From: an uncultured bacterium
GTDB lineage: Bacteria > Planctomycetota > Phycisphaerae > Sedimentisphaerales > Anaerobacaceae
DNA: 14,188 nt
Reading direction: 5' to 3'
NCBI GenBank assembly: GCA_913009865.1
Contig: CAJVYK010000031.1
Location: forward strand, 1-14,188
Shown here: positions 5,375 through 12,571 of the stretch, piece after piece
Position numbering within the stretch: position 1 is the first letter of the stretch
Layout: each line of letters begins with the position of its first letter
Translations under genes and position numbers: made by a program
The notes under the pieces: generated by a model
Databases searched by the model: none
What the model was told of the DNA's origin: nothing
The model's input: only the letters and a program-made list of their open reading frames with translations

Positions 5375-6997
5375 ATGATAAAGGGCTTTAGACAAATCGC
5401 TTCTCTTACCGTAGTCAGCCGGATATTCGGCCTGATACGCGACATGACTTTCGCGCGTTTTTTAGGTGCCGGCGGATTGATGGATGCGTGGATAATTGCA
5501 TTTCAAATACCCAACCTCTCTCGCCGGCTATTCGGAGAAGGGGCCGCATCCGCCTCTTTCATACCCATCTACCGCGAACAGCTCGAAAAGGGGCCAAAAC
5601 AAGCTGCAATCCTGGCCAACACGATGGTAACCGTCATATTTGTGCTGTTATCTGCATTGGCACTGTCAGCTTTGGCCGGCCTTTGGATTTACAATAGCTT
5701 CTTTGCAGGCAACCCTGAAACGAAGATGATGCTCTCGCTGGTTTCACTTATGCTCCCGTATATGGTAATGATATGTACGGTGGCAATTTTAGCTGGCATC
5801 CTTAATGTTCACAAGCACTTCGCCGCACCCGCCGCCGCCCCTATTGTTTTAAATATTTTCATCATTAGCGCTCTTATGCTGACAGGGTGGGCCTTCAAAA
5901 TGCCGGCAAAGCAGCAGGTTTTTTTAATAGCCGCCGCAGTGCTCCTTGCCGGAGTGGTTCAAATCGCTATTCAGATATCGCCGCTTCGTGCAAGCGGTGT
6001 TACCATCCGCCCGGCGTGGGATATCCATTCGAAAGCTTTCAGGAAGGTTATCTTTCTAATGGCCCCAATGATAATAGGCCTGACGGCCACACAGCTTAAT
6101 ACGCTCGCCGACACATGGATCGCCAAGGTTTTTTCCGGCTCAGCAATAAAAGGTGACTTCTTTACTCTTCTGGGAACACATCTGCGGTATCCACTTTGGG
6201 ATGGAGCGGTATCACACCTGTATTATTCCCAGCGGCTTTATCAATTCCCATTAGGTGTTCTTGGTATATCATTAGCGACGGCGATTTTCCCTGTAATGAG
6301 CGCAAATGCGGCCCAAAGGGACTTCACCACTTTAGTCAGGACGATTTCCCGGGGGATTAAAGGTGCGGCATTCGTCTCTATCCCTGCCATCGCAGGTCTG
6401 ATTCTGGTAGCCAGACCTTTGGTTTCAGCGGTTTTTGAGCAAGGCGAATTCACTGCCGCCGATAGCCAAGCCACGACCCAGGTATTACTGTTTTATGCTG
6501 TGGGGCTGTGCGGCTATTTTTCGCAACAGATATTAACCCGGGCGTTTTACTCTGTTCAGGATTCCAAAACCCCGATGCGCAGCGCCGTCATAGCGGTGCT
6601 TGTGAATATTATTCTTAATCTGACCCTTATCTGGTTTATGGGAACAGCCGGATTGGCGCTTTCGACGGCAATTTGTTCATATCTGCAGGTTGTGATTTTG
6701 CTCGTATCGCTTCGTAAACGGATTGGCCGTTCGATATTAGATGGATTCTTAGTTACATTGGCCAAGATAGTCGCAGCAACCGCCTTTATGTACCTTGCCG
6801 GTGCTGGAATTGTATCTCTGATGGGAGGTCTGGCTGACAGCAGATGGTTTAACATCCTGAGAATCGCTGCGGTTGTGCCTGTGTCAGCGGCGGTATATCT
6901 GCTGGCGGCGAAATTTCTGCATATCGGCGAGCTTGCCCTGCTGACCGGCGGCAGCCGAACCAGTCAGGCAGAACACATAAAAAAAACATCCGTATAA
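5375..6997 (+). CDS. murJ: MurJ lipid II flippase
   Basis: A 540-residue membrane protein of the MOP/MviN superfamily with about 14 hydrophobic segments. The N-terminus TVVSRIFGLIRDMTFARFLG and the following MDAWIIAFQIPNLSRRLFGEGAASASFIP (residues 36-64, shown here as key blocks MDAW, FQIPN, RRLFGEG) are the MurJ signature. Arg16, Arg22 and Arg50/51 line up with the essential cavity arginines of E. coli MurJ, and Asp37 with its conserved Asp. GVLGISLATAIFPVMSANAA (about residue 300) is the usual middle motif. MurJ flips lipid-linked peptidoglycan precursor across the inner membrane, supplying the substrate of RodA next door. Length is close to the family norm of roughly 510-540. The ATG at 5375 has no obvious ribosome binding site, like rodA. 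The C-terminal tail (TSQAEHIKKTSV) is hydrophilic. Confidence 0.94.
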   Translation: MIKGFRQIASLTVVSRIFGLIRDMTFARFLGAGGLMDAWIIAFQIPNLSRRLFGEGAASASFIPIYREQLEKGPKQAAILANTMVTVIFVLLSALALSALAGLWIYNSFFAGNPETKMMLSLVSLMLPYMVMICTVAILAGILNVHKHFAAPAAAPIVLNIFIISALMLTGWAFKMPAKQQVFLIAAAVLLAGVVQIAIQISPLRASGVTIRPAWDIHSKAFRKVIFLMAPMIIGLTATQLNTLADTWIAKVFSGSAIKGDFFTLLGTHLRYPLWDGAVSHLYYSQRLYQFPLGVLGISLATAIFPVMSANAAQRDFTTLVRTISRGIKGAAFVSIPAIAGLILVARPLVSAVFEQGEFTAADSQATTQVLLFYAVGLCGYFSQQILTRAFYSVQDSKTPMRSAVIAVLVNIILNLTLIWFMGTAGLALSTAICSYLQVVILLVSLRKRIGRSILDGFLVTLAKIVAATAFMYLAGAGIVSLMGGLADSRWFNILRIAAVVPVSAAVYLLAAKFLHIGELALLTGGSRTSQAEHIKKTSV

Positions 6998-7059
6998 TAT
7001 AGCTGATTAGGAAAGGATAGTTAAACCAGCGAAAATACCCGGCTTCAGCCATTCTTTCT

Positions 7060-7252
7060 ATATGCTCAAACTGACCTATTTACGGCCTAAATTGCTATAA
7101 CTCATTATTTAATAATATGTTCCGTAAAACAAGAAACAATCAAGAAGCCATCCCGACTTCGTCGGGATTCCGCAATTTTGATTTTTAATTTATGCCATAG
7201 GTATCTTTGATTTTTGATTTTTCAAACTGGCCATCGGTCAGTTTGAGTATAT
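7060..7252. repeat. 193-bp segment bounded by 17-bp inverted repeats
   Basis: ATATGCTCAAACTGACC (7060-7076) and GGTCAGTTTGAGTATAT (7236-7252) are reverse complements with a single mismatch. The segment contains no gene, as in a MITE, but no flanking target duplication is visible. The right end also forms its own hairpin: TCAAACTGGCC (7222-7232) with GGTCAGTTTGA (7236-7246), one G-U pair, loop of 3. It encloses a copy of the palindromic repeat family. The rest of the 331-bp gap after murJ shows nothing further. Confidence 0.6.
7151..7217 (+). repeat. palindromic intergenic repeat, copy after murJ
   Basis: A hairpin, ATCCCGAC (7150-7157) with GTCGGGAT (7161-7168) over TTC, is followed by TCCGCAATTTTGATTTTTAA, TTTATGCC, and ATAGGTATCTTTGATTTTTG. 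Outside the hairpin it matches the copy after rodA almost base for base, except that 15 bp containing CCTGTGCCTTAGG are absent. The stem arms have a different sequence but the same length, so pairing rather than sequence is kept. Confidence 0.75.
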
Positions 7253-7328
7253 GAATACTTAAAGCAAACAGGCAAACTGCCCGAAATTATATTATGGATG
7301 TCTTTTTGTGAGTTTACTGGAGAGATAA

Positions 7329-9815
7329 ATGCTCAAAGGCAGGTTTTTTTTAATTTTTTCGGTACTTGTTTTTTGTTCCTTATCGGTACGTGCGCAGGGT
7401 CCTCTGGATTCGGATCGGCTGTTTTCACCGTCTGTCGGCCAAAAATTCTATGAAATAGCTTATGAAATGGCTAACTCTGAAGTAGCGGATAGTAATAGCG
7501 TGGAGCGGATAGAAAAAGAAACACTATACTCTAATCGCTATACGCCAAACGCTATTAATGAGCAGGCGATAGTTTTTTTGACTGCCGCGATGAATCTGGA
7601 CGGCAGGGCCAACTACGTTCTGCCTGATATGCTTCGTTGTATCGTGAAGCGTCAGGCATATCTCGAAGCGGATAAGAAACAGCAGATGCGGGATACGCTT
7701 CTTAACTTGCTTTCCGGCTATGTGGACGAATCCAGTGACCTTGAGGTGGTTACCGAGGCGGTACGGTGTCTGCTTGAGCAGTTGGACTCTCGTGAGCAGC
7801 GAGAGCAGCTTCTTGAAGAGCTGTTAAGGATTCTTGGCGGTAAAAGCGCCTTCCTGCGTTCAGACCTGACTACCCTGCTTGGCCTGCTGGCAGCAGAAAA
7901 GGCCGACCCGAATGCTTCATCTTACTTTATGCAGGCTGTAAACAGCAATAAATACAATAAACTGGCGTTTGCAAAGCTGGCTGAGCTTGTGCCCGACCAG
8001 ATAGAGCCGGCGATGTACGCAGAGCATTTACGGTTATCGTTGGGCGAAAATCCATTGGATATTGAAGCCGCTTTGGCCTTTGCGCAATACGCTGAGAAGC
8101 AGCAGCTTTACCAGACAGCCGCTGACGGCTATAGCTACACAGCCGATTTGTTCAGCTATCTTTATCCCTCTGAGTTATTGCCTGCTTCCATATACCTTCC
8201 CTGGGCGCTTAGCAACTACAATACACAGCGGAATCAGTACAAATGCCTTGAAATTGCCTCTCAGTTCCGTCAAAGCGGCCGTTTCAATCTACTCCTCGAA
8301 TCTATTGCCGGCAAGGCGGCGGCGAAAATCGGCGATACCGAACAGGCAAATCGGATACTAAAAGCCGCTGAAGCCAAAGCGCTGCAAACTACGAGCCACG
8401 AGCCACTGCGCAGCACGCCTTTCGGCGGAGTCGCGAGCTACGAACAGCTCGCCTGGTTTTATTGTTTCGCCGCCCCTGATGCGGGCGGTGCCCTCGACTG
8501 GGCCAATAAGGCCTATTCAACAGATCCCAATTCGGCTACGGCGGCCGCTATTCTGGCTTACTCGCTCGTGATGAACAGCCAAACTGATTGGGCCAAGCTG
8601 ATTATCGATAATTATGAGAAGAACCAGATAGCTGATTTAGCGCTGGCTCAGATTCAACTGGCCGAGGGACAAAAGGATTTGGCAATCGAGACTCTAAAAT
8701 TCGCAATCGCCAAAGACCCCGGCTCATTGGCGGCCGAACGCGCTAAAGAGATTCTGGCCCGCAACGGCGGAGAGTATATCGCACCGGCTGCCCCTGATAT
8801 TATCTTGACTGTGCTGGAAAATAGTTTTGGCCGGTCAGTTGTCCCCTCATTCGTTAGTCCGGATAAAATAATTTCAGTTCAGCTTAATGTTCGCGGCAGT
8901 GAGTTTTCTTATGGCAGTGAATTCGGCGGCACGATTGCAATAACAAATAATTCTTCTGAGCCGCTTATCGTCTCTGACGACGGCTTGTTTAAGGGCAACA
9001 TCAGAATTGACGCCAACATTACCGGGGATCTTAATAAAGAGATACCCAACCTGGTATCTGTCAAAATTCGGCCTGCTTCGCCTATCGCTCCTGGCCGCAG
9101 TCTGCTTATTCCTCTACGGCTCGTTACCGGGCAGTTACGGCAGATACTATTCACCTATCCGCAGGCCTCTTTGGATATAGAATTTACCGCCTTTATTGAC
9201 CCTGTACCCGCCGGCCAGGGCATGCCCTTGTACCGTATGGTACAGGGCAAGCTGACCAACCGACTGGCCGGTATAAAGCTGGCCAAAGTTTTCGTAAAGC
9301 GTCCTGGTATCGAGCTTACCGGCAGGTTCCTTCGAAACCGGTTTAATTCACTCACAAAGGGTCGTCAGGGCCAGAAGATCAATACCGCCCGGCTTTTCGT
9401 CGGCCTTTTGGCCGAGCAGGATGCGATGTCCAATCGTGAGCCGCTTTATAGATTTATGTATGCCGACTGGATGCCGGATTTGCTGAAGTCTGCACTGGTG
9501 CATAACCTCACTGATGATGATTGGGCCGTTAAGGCGCACACTATGGCTGCGATGCTTTCTTTACCGCTGGATTACGAGTTGACAAATGCACTGGCGGAAA
9601 ACATGAACGATACTCACTGGCCGGCTCGTTTAATGGCTGTTTTTCTATTGGCCGGGAACCAGGACAACAATTTCGTTAAGGTTCTGGACTGGACCGCCAA
9701 ATATGATTCGAGCAAGCTGGTTCGCGATATGGCAATTGCCTTAGGCGCCTCCGTTCCGGAGCAGCCGCAGCCGGTCCCTGTCGCACCGGAAAAAACCGCC
9801 GAGCCGGCAAAATAA
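7329..9815 (+). CDS. large exported protein with TPR-like and HEAT-like repeats, function unknown
   Basis: An 828-residue protein. Residues 1-22 (MLKGRFFLIFSVLVFCSLSV, RA) form a signal peptide cut near RAQ. Residues about 50-480 are helical, with TPR-like pairs such as EPAMYAEHLRLSLGENPLDI and DLALAQIQLAEGQKDLAIET. Residues about 490-640 are beta-rich (SYGSEFGGTIAITNNSSEPL), like an Ig-type sandwich. Residues about 690-800 are HEAT-like (DDDWAVKAHTMAAMLSLPLD; DTHWPARLMAVFLLAG). The tail is Pro/Glu-rich. No catalytic motif is visible, suggesting a periplasmic scaffold. I do not recognise the family; this arrangement occurs in planctomycete proteins, as far as I can judge. The ATG at 7329 has GGAGA five bases upstream. 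It follows murJ after 331 bp and ends at a terminator, so it is probably its own unit. Residues 354-374 may be an inserted repeat (see findings). Confidence 0.85.
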   Translation: MLKGRFFLIFSVLVFCSLSVRAQGPLDSDRLFSPSVGQKFYEIAYEMANSEVADSNSVERIEKETLYSNRYTPNAINEQAIVFLTAAMNLDGRANYVLPDMLRCIVKRQAYLEADKKQQMRDTLLNLLSGYVDESSDLEVVTEAVRCLLEQLDSREQREQLLEELLRILGGKSAFLRSDLTTLLGLLAAEKADPNASSYFMQAVNSNKYNKLAFAKLAELVPDQIEPAMYAEHLRLSLGENPLDIEAALAFAQYAEKQQLYQTAADGYSYTADLFSYLYPSELLPASIYLPWALSNYNTQRNQYKCLEIASQFRQSGRFNLLLESIAGKAAAKIGDTEQANRILKAAEAKALQTTSHEPLRSTPFGGVASYEQLAWFYCFAAPDAGGALDWANKAYSTDPNSATAAAILAYSLVMNSQTDWAKLIIDNYEKNQIADLALAQIQLAEGQKDLAIETLKFAIAKDPGSLAAERAKEILARNGGEYIAPAAPDIILTVLENSFGRSVVPSFVSPDKIISVQLNVRGSEFSYGSEFGGTIAITNNSSEPLIVSDDGLFKGNIRIDANITGDLNKEIPNLVSVKIRPASPIAPGRSLLIPLRLVTGQLRQILFTYPQASLDIEFTAFIDPVPAGQGMPLYRMVQGKLTNRLAGIKLAKVFVKRPGIELTGRFLRNRFNSLTKGRQGQKINTARLFVGLLAEQDAMSNREPLYRFMYADWMPDLLKSALVHNLTDDDWAVKAHTMAAMLSLPLDYELTNALAENMNDTHWPARLMAVFLLAGNQDNNFVKVLDWTAKYDSSKLVRDMAIALGASVPEQPQPVPVAPEKTAEPAK

Positions 9816-9839
9816 ACTCATTTGTTTTTTTATATAGCC

Positions 9840-9864
9840 CCCGGTCCTGTGCTGGGTTTTTTTT
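9840..9864 (+). terminator. rho-independent terminator of the TPR/HEAT protein gene
   Basis: CCCGG (9840-9844) pairs with CTGGG (9852-9856), including one G-U pair, over a 7-base loop. Eight T follow at once (9857-9864). It sits 25 bp past the stop codon of the large exported protein. Confidence 0.8.
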
Positions 9865-9986
9865 CGCCTTTTCTTTTTTTTGTGTTATTTTCTGTCTCTA
9901 AAGGCGTGATGCATCCGGGAGCGGATCTCAGCCGCGAGACCTGTCCTGAGCTTAATAGGGCGTGTATAATTCGGAGTCAGATCAGT

Positions 9987-10050
9987 ATGGTTTACAAGTT
10001 CTTATGTTGTATCTCATTGTTTTTTTTATCTTCCTGTGCGTCGATGACAG
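9987..10050 (+). pseudogene. lipoprotein signal sequence cut off by a repeat array
   Basis: An ATG at 9987 opens MVYKFLCCISLFFLSSCASM, a basic start, a hydrophobic core and the lipobox LSSC, so a lipoprotein leader with Cys17 as the lipid site. A possible GGAG lies ten bases upstream, and TATAAT at 9965-9970 could be a -10 box, though the two are close together. Five residues past the Cys the frame runs into the tandem repeat array at 10051 and encodes only repeat (GVNRELIGDV twice) before stopping at 10124. The simplest reading is a lipoprotein gene broken by arrival of the RAYT island. It could instead be a chance hydrophobic frame in a T-rich region; no matching remainder was seen beyond 10940. 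Confidence 0.4.
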
Positions 10051-10146
10051 GAGTTAATAGGGAGTTAATAGGGGACGTTGGAGTTAATAGGGAGTTAATA
10101 GGGGACGTTTACCTATTTAGTTAATAGGGGACGTTTACCTATTTAG
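10051..10146 (+). repeat. REP-like tandem repeats, left flank of the RAYT gene
   Basis: Two overlapping tandem structures. A 30-bp unit (GAGTTAATAGGGAGTTAATA, then GGGGACGTTG or T) is at 10051-10080 and 10081-10110, differing only in the last base. A 26-bp unit (GTTAATAGGGGACGTTTACC, then TATTTA) is repeated exactly at 10094-10119 and 10120-10145. The shared core AATAGGGGACGTTTACC (10097-10113, 10123-10139) is the exact reverse complement of a repeat on the other side of the transposase gene. Confidence 0.92.
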
Positions 10147-10843
10147 TTTTTATCTTTTTCTTTTTTTTATTATCCTTTTTATTTTTTGGCCTGCCGACAG
10201 GTAAGGCTCTGAGTCTCCGGCCTAAAAACGTCTCAAGTTTGCTTATGAACTTGTCGCTGCCCAATGGCCGGCCCGTCCTGCAATAAACCCTTAACCTATC
10301 CATATCCACACTCTCGGTTCTTTTCCGCAATATTGCTTTCCAGTCGAGACCTGACGACAACCGCTGCCATTTTTCATTATCCATTAATCCGAATTCATCG
10401 TTGCCGCTTGCGTGGAACGCCGCACTTGACCAGCGATAAGTCCAGGGACTTCTGACCATTTTGCCTCGCGCCGGATTTTGTTCAATATAGCAAAGGGCGG
10501 TGAAGAAATAATTCGTATCCAGGGGACATGAAAAAAATCTGTTCTGCCAGAGATGGCCGGTTCTTCCATGCATGTAATTGAGGTATTGAGAATATAACAG
10601 GTTTGTCCTACCCATTGTTTTTGCGAGCGAGTCTTCTTTTGTTGGTGTGCTGATTATGTGGATGTGATTGGTCATAAGACAGAAACCGTCGATGATCAAG
10701 CCGAATTTGCGAGATTGTTTTTTGAGCAGGTTGAGAAATTTTACCTTGTCATCATCGACAAAAAATACATCCTGCTTATTATTGCCCCGCTGGGTTATGT
10801 GATGTGGAACGTTCGGTATTACAATTCTTGCTCCTCTCGGCAT
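10139..10843 (-). CDS. REP-associated tyrosine transposase (RAYT, Y1/HUH family)
   Basis: A 234-residue transposase of the Y1 (IS200-like) superfamily, RAYT branch. The start MPRGARIVIPNVPHHITQRG is the usual RAYT N-terminus. The HUH metal-binding motif is H60-I-H62 in MTNHIHII. Further family blocks are RTGHLWQNRFFSCPLDTN (about 94-111) and CYIEQNPARGKMV (118-130), where Tyr119 is the expected nucleophile, followed by YRWSSAAFHA. All key residues are present and the frame is intact, so it could be active. The Lys-rich tail (NKKDNKKKKKIKTK) is unusual. The TAG stop lies inside the first REP-like repeat, so the repeat supplies the end of the gene. No ribosome binding site is seen before the ATG at 10843, which suits low expression. 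RAYTs nick and join single-stranded DNA at REP sequences. Confidence 0.93.
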   Translation of the reverse strand: MPRGARIVIPNVPHHITQRGNNKQDVFFVDDDKVKFLNLLKKQSRKFGLIIDGFCLMTNHIHIISTPTKEDSLAKTMGRTNLLYSQYLNYMHGRTGHLWQNRFFSCPLDTNYFFTALCYIEQNPARGKMVRSPWTYRWSSAAFHASGNDEFGLMDNEKWQRLSSGLDWKAILRKRTESVDMDRLRVYCRTGRPLGSDKFISKLETFLGRRLRALPVGRPKNKKDNKKKKKIKTK

Positions 10844-10887
10844 GAGAACGAATATAGAAGGCAGTGTAAATATGTCAAGAAAAAACC

Positions 10888-10939
10888 GATAAACGTCCCC
10901 TATTTTCCCTATTTTCCCGGTAAACGTCCCCTATTTTCC
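10888..10939 (-). repeat. REP-like tandem repeats, right flank of the RAYT gene
   Basis: TAAACGTCCCCTATTTTCC occurs at 10890-10908 and 10921-10939, a 31-bp period, with CTATTTTCCCGG between. The second copy with its flank, GGTAAACGTCCCCTATT (10919-10935), is a perfect reverse complement of the left-flank core; the first copy (10888-10904) has one mismatch. It lies 45 bp upstream of the transposase start. Confidence 0.92.
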
Positions 10940-11983
10940 TTTTGCTGCCTTTCACCTTCAAGCCACACACGCTACCCAAAATTGAAGCGAAGCGCACTCC
11001 TGAGCACATAGCCGAAGGATTTTACTTCGTCAACGCTGGGTTCACTTTTGCATTTTACGCTATGGCTTTGCACTTTTCGCTTTATGTTTTTCGTTTTTGC
11101 GAGATACGCTTCACGAACCACGAGTCACGAACTTCCAGCATCGAGAAAAACGCTAAGTAGCATTACCAGGTACCTTGCATTGATATGTAGTATAAGTTGG
11201 AATAATCAGTATTTAACCTGTCGGACAATCTGACTAAAGTCAGAGTTGCTGCGATAATAAAACCATAATTCATTTTTCCGTTTTTTTGCCCTCACAAACC
11301 GCTGGGGTGGAAAAATGGAAAAATGAATCTGCTAAGCAGACACTTTTCAAATTGTCAGATTTTGCTCGTCTCTGTCAGGTCGAGTATGGAGTTTTACACC
11401 TTAGGACTGTAATCCCGTCTAAAGATTTCTTCGTGTTTTTTTATGGTTAATTTTTCTTGGTCTTTTCTATCCGCTAGCTCTCCTATGGAGTCCTCACGGA
11501 CTGCCACAGGTAAACGCTGCCCGCTGTACGCTAACTTTTTTGTGCCTTTTCGTGGCTGATTTTCCCTTTTTCTTTTTTAACAACGAGCAAACGCAAATTT
11601 TCGAATATTTTCGAACATTTCACGTTATTTTTTGAATATTTTCGCTCGTTTTCGCACGTTTCACGTCATTTTTCGAACGTTTTTAAACGTTTTTGCTCGT
11701 TTCCGCCTTGCCTATTTTACCCAAGCCCTACAAGCTAACCTTCTAATCCTCATTTTTAACCCAAAAATCCGCTAAATCCGTGGTTAAATTTCCCTGTTTT
11801 TTCATAGTTCTGGACAATTCCAATTCTAAATTATAACGGTGAAAACCAGAGTTTCTTTGCTTTGCGTATCGGCTGTGCTGCGCCTTGATTTCCAAAATTT
11901 TTTGTTGTAATATCATTATAATTCTGTAACATTCCATCTCTCATATTGGCAAGTTTTGAATTTTTTTGGAAAGGGTTATGTAA
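10940..11983. other. 1-kb gene-free region with hairpins and degenerate repeats
   Basis: No frame here has a recognisable domain. Much of the plus strand is T-rich. Visible structures are: TCTGACT/AGTCAGA around AA (11229-11244); an 18-bp inverted repeat with one mismatch, ATTCATTTTTCC (11268-11279) and GGAAAAATGAAT (11317-11328) plus T5/A5; an interrupted hairpin AGTCC/GGACT with outer GG/CC and CCT/AGG pairs (11482-11510); and a tandem pyrimidine-rich repeat at 11608-11701. A minus-strand frame at 11743-11937 contains GNLTTDLADFWVK, read from a 'ccgctaaatccgtggttaaat' type intergenic phrase, and is not called as a gene. TATAAT at 11917-11922 might be a -10 for the ferredoxin gene, without a convincing -35. 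Confidence 0.6.
11608..11701 (+). repeat. imperfect tandem repeat of about 45-52 bp, TTTTCGnAC type
   Basis: Two diverged copies run from TTTTCGAACATTTCACGTTA (11608) and TTTTCGCACGTTTCACGTCA (11649), each ending near GCTCGTTT. Each is built of smaller TTTTCGAAyrTTT words. AACGAGCAAACG at 11582-11593 and CGTTTTTGCTCGTT at the other end form an imperfect inverted pair around the whole. Confidence 0.6.
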
Positions 11984-12157
11984 ATGTCAGCGGAAGTAGA
12001 TAAGGAAAAATGTACCGGCTGCGAATCTTGTATAGAGGAATGTCCGAGTGAAGCCATCAAGATGGTTGACGAAAAGGCGCAGATTGAAGCTGGTTCCTGC
12101 GTTGATTGCGGGGTTTGTGTTGAGGCCTGTCCTGCCGAGGCAATCACTATGGAGTAG
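11984..12157 (+). CDS. 2[4Fe-4S] ferredoxin
   Basis: A complete 57-residue ferredoxin. Two classical cluster motifs are present: C10-TG-C13-ES-C16-IEE-C20-P and C39-VD-C42-GV-C45-VEA-C49-P, each CxxCxxCxxxCP, related by the usual internal duplication. Each motif supplies three ligands to one cluster and its last Cys to the other. The protein is a small cytoplasmic carrier of low-potential electrons, as used by anaerobic oxidoreductases, hydrogenases and nitrogenase-type enzymes; its partner is not in the window. AAAGGG lies eight bases upstream of the ATG at 11984; an earlier ATG at 11978 is followed immediately by TAA, so it cannot be the start. The gene is monocistronic by spacing. Its Cys pattern leaves little doubt despite the small size. 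Confidence 0.97.
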   Translation: MSAEVDKEKCTGCESCIEECPSEAIKMVDEKAQIEAGSCVDCGVCVEACPAEAITME

Positions 12158-12190
12158 GTTAAGGACGAACTCAAAAATTAGATATCAAAC

Positions 12191-12240
12191 TGTAAAATTA
12201 AGGAAGTCGTCCTTAAGGGACTCCACAATTTTAATTTTTG
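12191..12240 (+). repeat. palindromic intergenic repeat, copy between ferredoxin and tRNA
   Basis: TGTAAAATTAAGGAAGTC (12191-12208), a short palindromic core (GTCCTTAAGGGAC, 12209-12221), then TCCACAATTTTAATTTTTG. The outer parts match the copy after rodA (TGTAAAATTAAGGAAGTC exactly; TCCACAATTTTgATTTTT with one change), while the hairpin arms differ. It may also end the ferredoxin transcript. Confidence 0.7.
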
Positions 12241-12253
12241 AGTTTTGTTGTTT

Positions 12254-12328
12254 GGCCCCATCGTCTAGGTAGGCCTAGGACACCGGGTTTTCAACCCGGC
12301 AACAGGGGTTCGAATCCCCTTGGGGCTA
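12254..12328 (+). tRNA. tRNA-Glu (anticodon UUC)
   Basis: A full cloverleaf can be drawn. The acceptor stem is GGCCCCA/TGGGGCT, its first pair being G-U, with discriminator A12328. The D arm is GTCT...AGGAC. The anticodon stem CCGGG/CCCGG holds the loop TTTTCAA, giving anticodon TTC. The T arm is AGGGG-TTCGAAT-CCCCT. The GTCTAG...CCTAGGACAC stretch is characteristic of bacterial tRNA-Glu. CCA is not encoded, so it must be added after transcription. The loop and stems have no disruptive mismatch, so the gene looks functional. Confidence 0.97.
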
Positions 12329-12348
12329 TTTTTTGCCAGCAAAAAATA
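12327..12348. terminator. AT-rich perfect hairpin directly 3' of tRNA-Glu
   Basis: TATTTTTTGC (12327-12336) and GCAAAAAATA (12339-12348) are perfect reverse complements around CA. It begins at the last acceptor base of the tRNA. It includes a T run suitable for ending transcription, but is not a classical GC-stem terminator. Confidence 0.45.
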
Positions 12349-12571
12349 TCGCAGGTGAGCAGTAGAAAGTTGAAAGTTGAGCAATAAGAAAACCTTTTCT
12401 GCGAACCTGCGGTCAACTGCTCAAACGTTCACCTGTTCAAAAAAACCTTGAAAACTATGGCCTATGCTGGAAATGCGAAGTCTGGTTTGTAATTAGGCGG
12501 CTTGCAAAAACAAGTCTGTAGCAAATCGCCTTTCGAATCCCTTATAATCCTTATTTCTCTTATGCGACTTC
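12349..12571. other. intergenic spacer with composite inverted repeat
   Basis: Between tRNA-Glu and the 3' end of the sulfatase gene. CAGGTGA (12352-12358) pairs with TCACCTG (12429-12435), and GAGCAGT (12357-12363) with ACTGCTC (12416-12422), so a long interrupted hairpin is possible. No gene or T-tailed terminator for the minus-strand sulfatase was seen. Confidence 0.45.

Larger units (their letters stand above)
10051..10939 (-). mobile_element. RAYT/REP island
   Basis: An 889-bp block made of the RAYT gene and tandem arrays of one repeat in opposite orientation at its two ends. This is the arrangement called a REP/BIME cluster with its resident transposase. RAYTs are domesticated relatives of IS200/IS605 transposases and are thought to spread REP sequences rather than themselves. 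The repeats here lack the GTAG-plus-hairpin form of enterobacterial REPs, so 'REP-like' is by position and orientation. No target-site duplication is expected or seen. Confidence 0.75.

Noticed and set aside
10051..10146. CRISPR-like array
   Set aside because: The units are directly adjacent and overlapping, without unique spacers, and belong to the RAYT repeat island.
11396..11428. tRNA-like anticodon arm (GGACTGTAATCC)
   Set aside because: No acceptor, D or T arm can be drawn around it, and the stem is only three pairs.
11743..11937. 64-residue minus-strand frame
   Set aside because: The sequence is an intergenic phrase of the 'accacggatttagcggattt' type common in environmental genomes; no start signal or family match is seen.
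12532..12541. direct repeat of the tRNA T-loop word TTCGAATCCC, as a possible attachment site
   Set aside because: Only about ten bases match, there is no integrase, and the 220 bp between holds no cargo.
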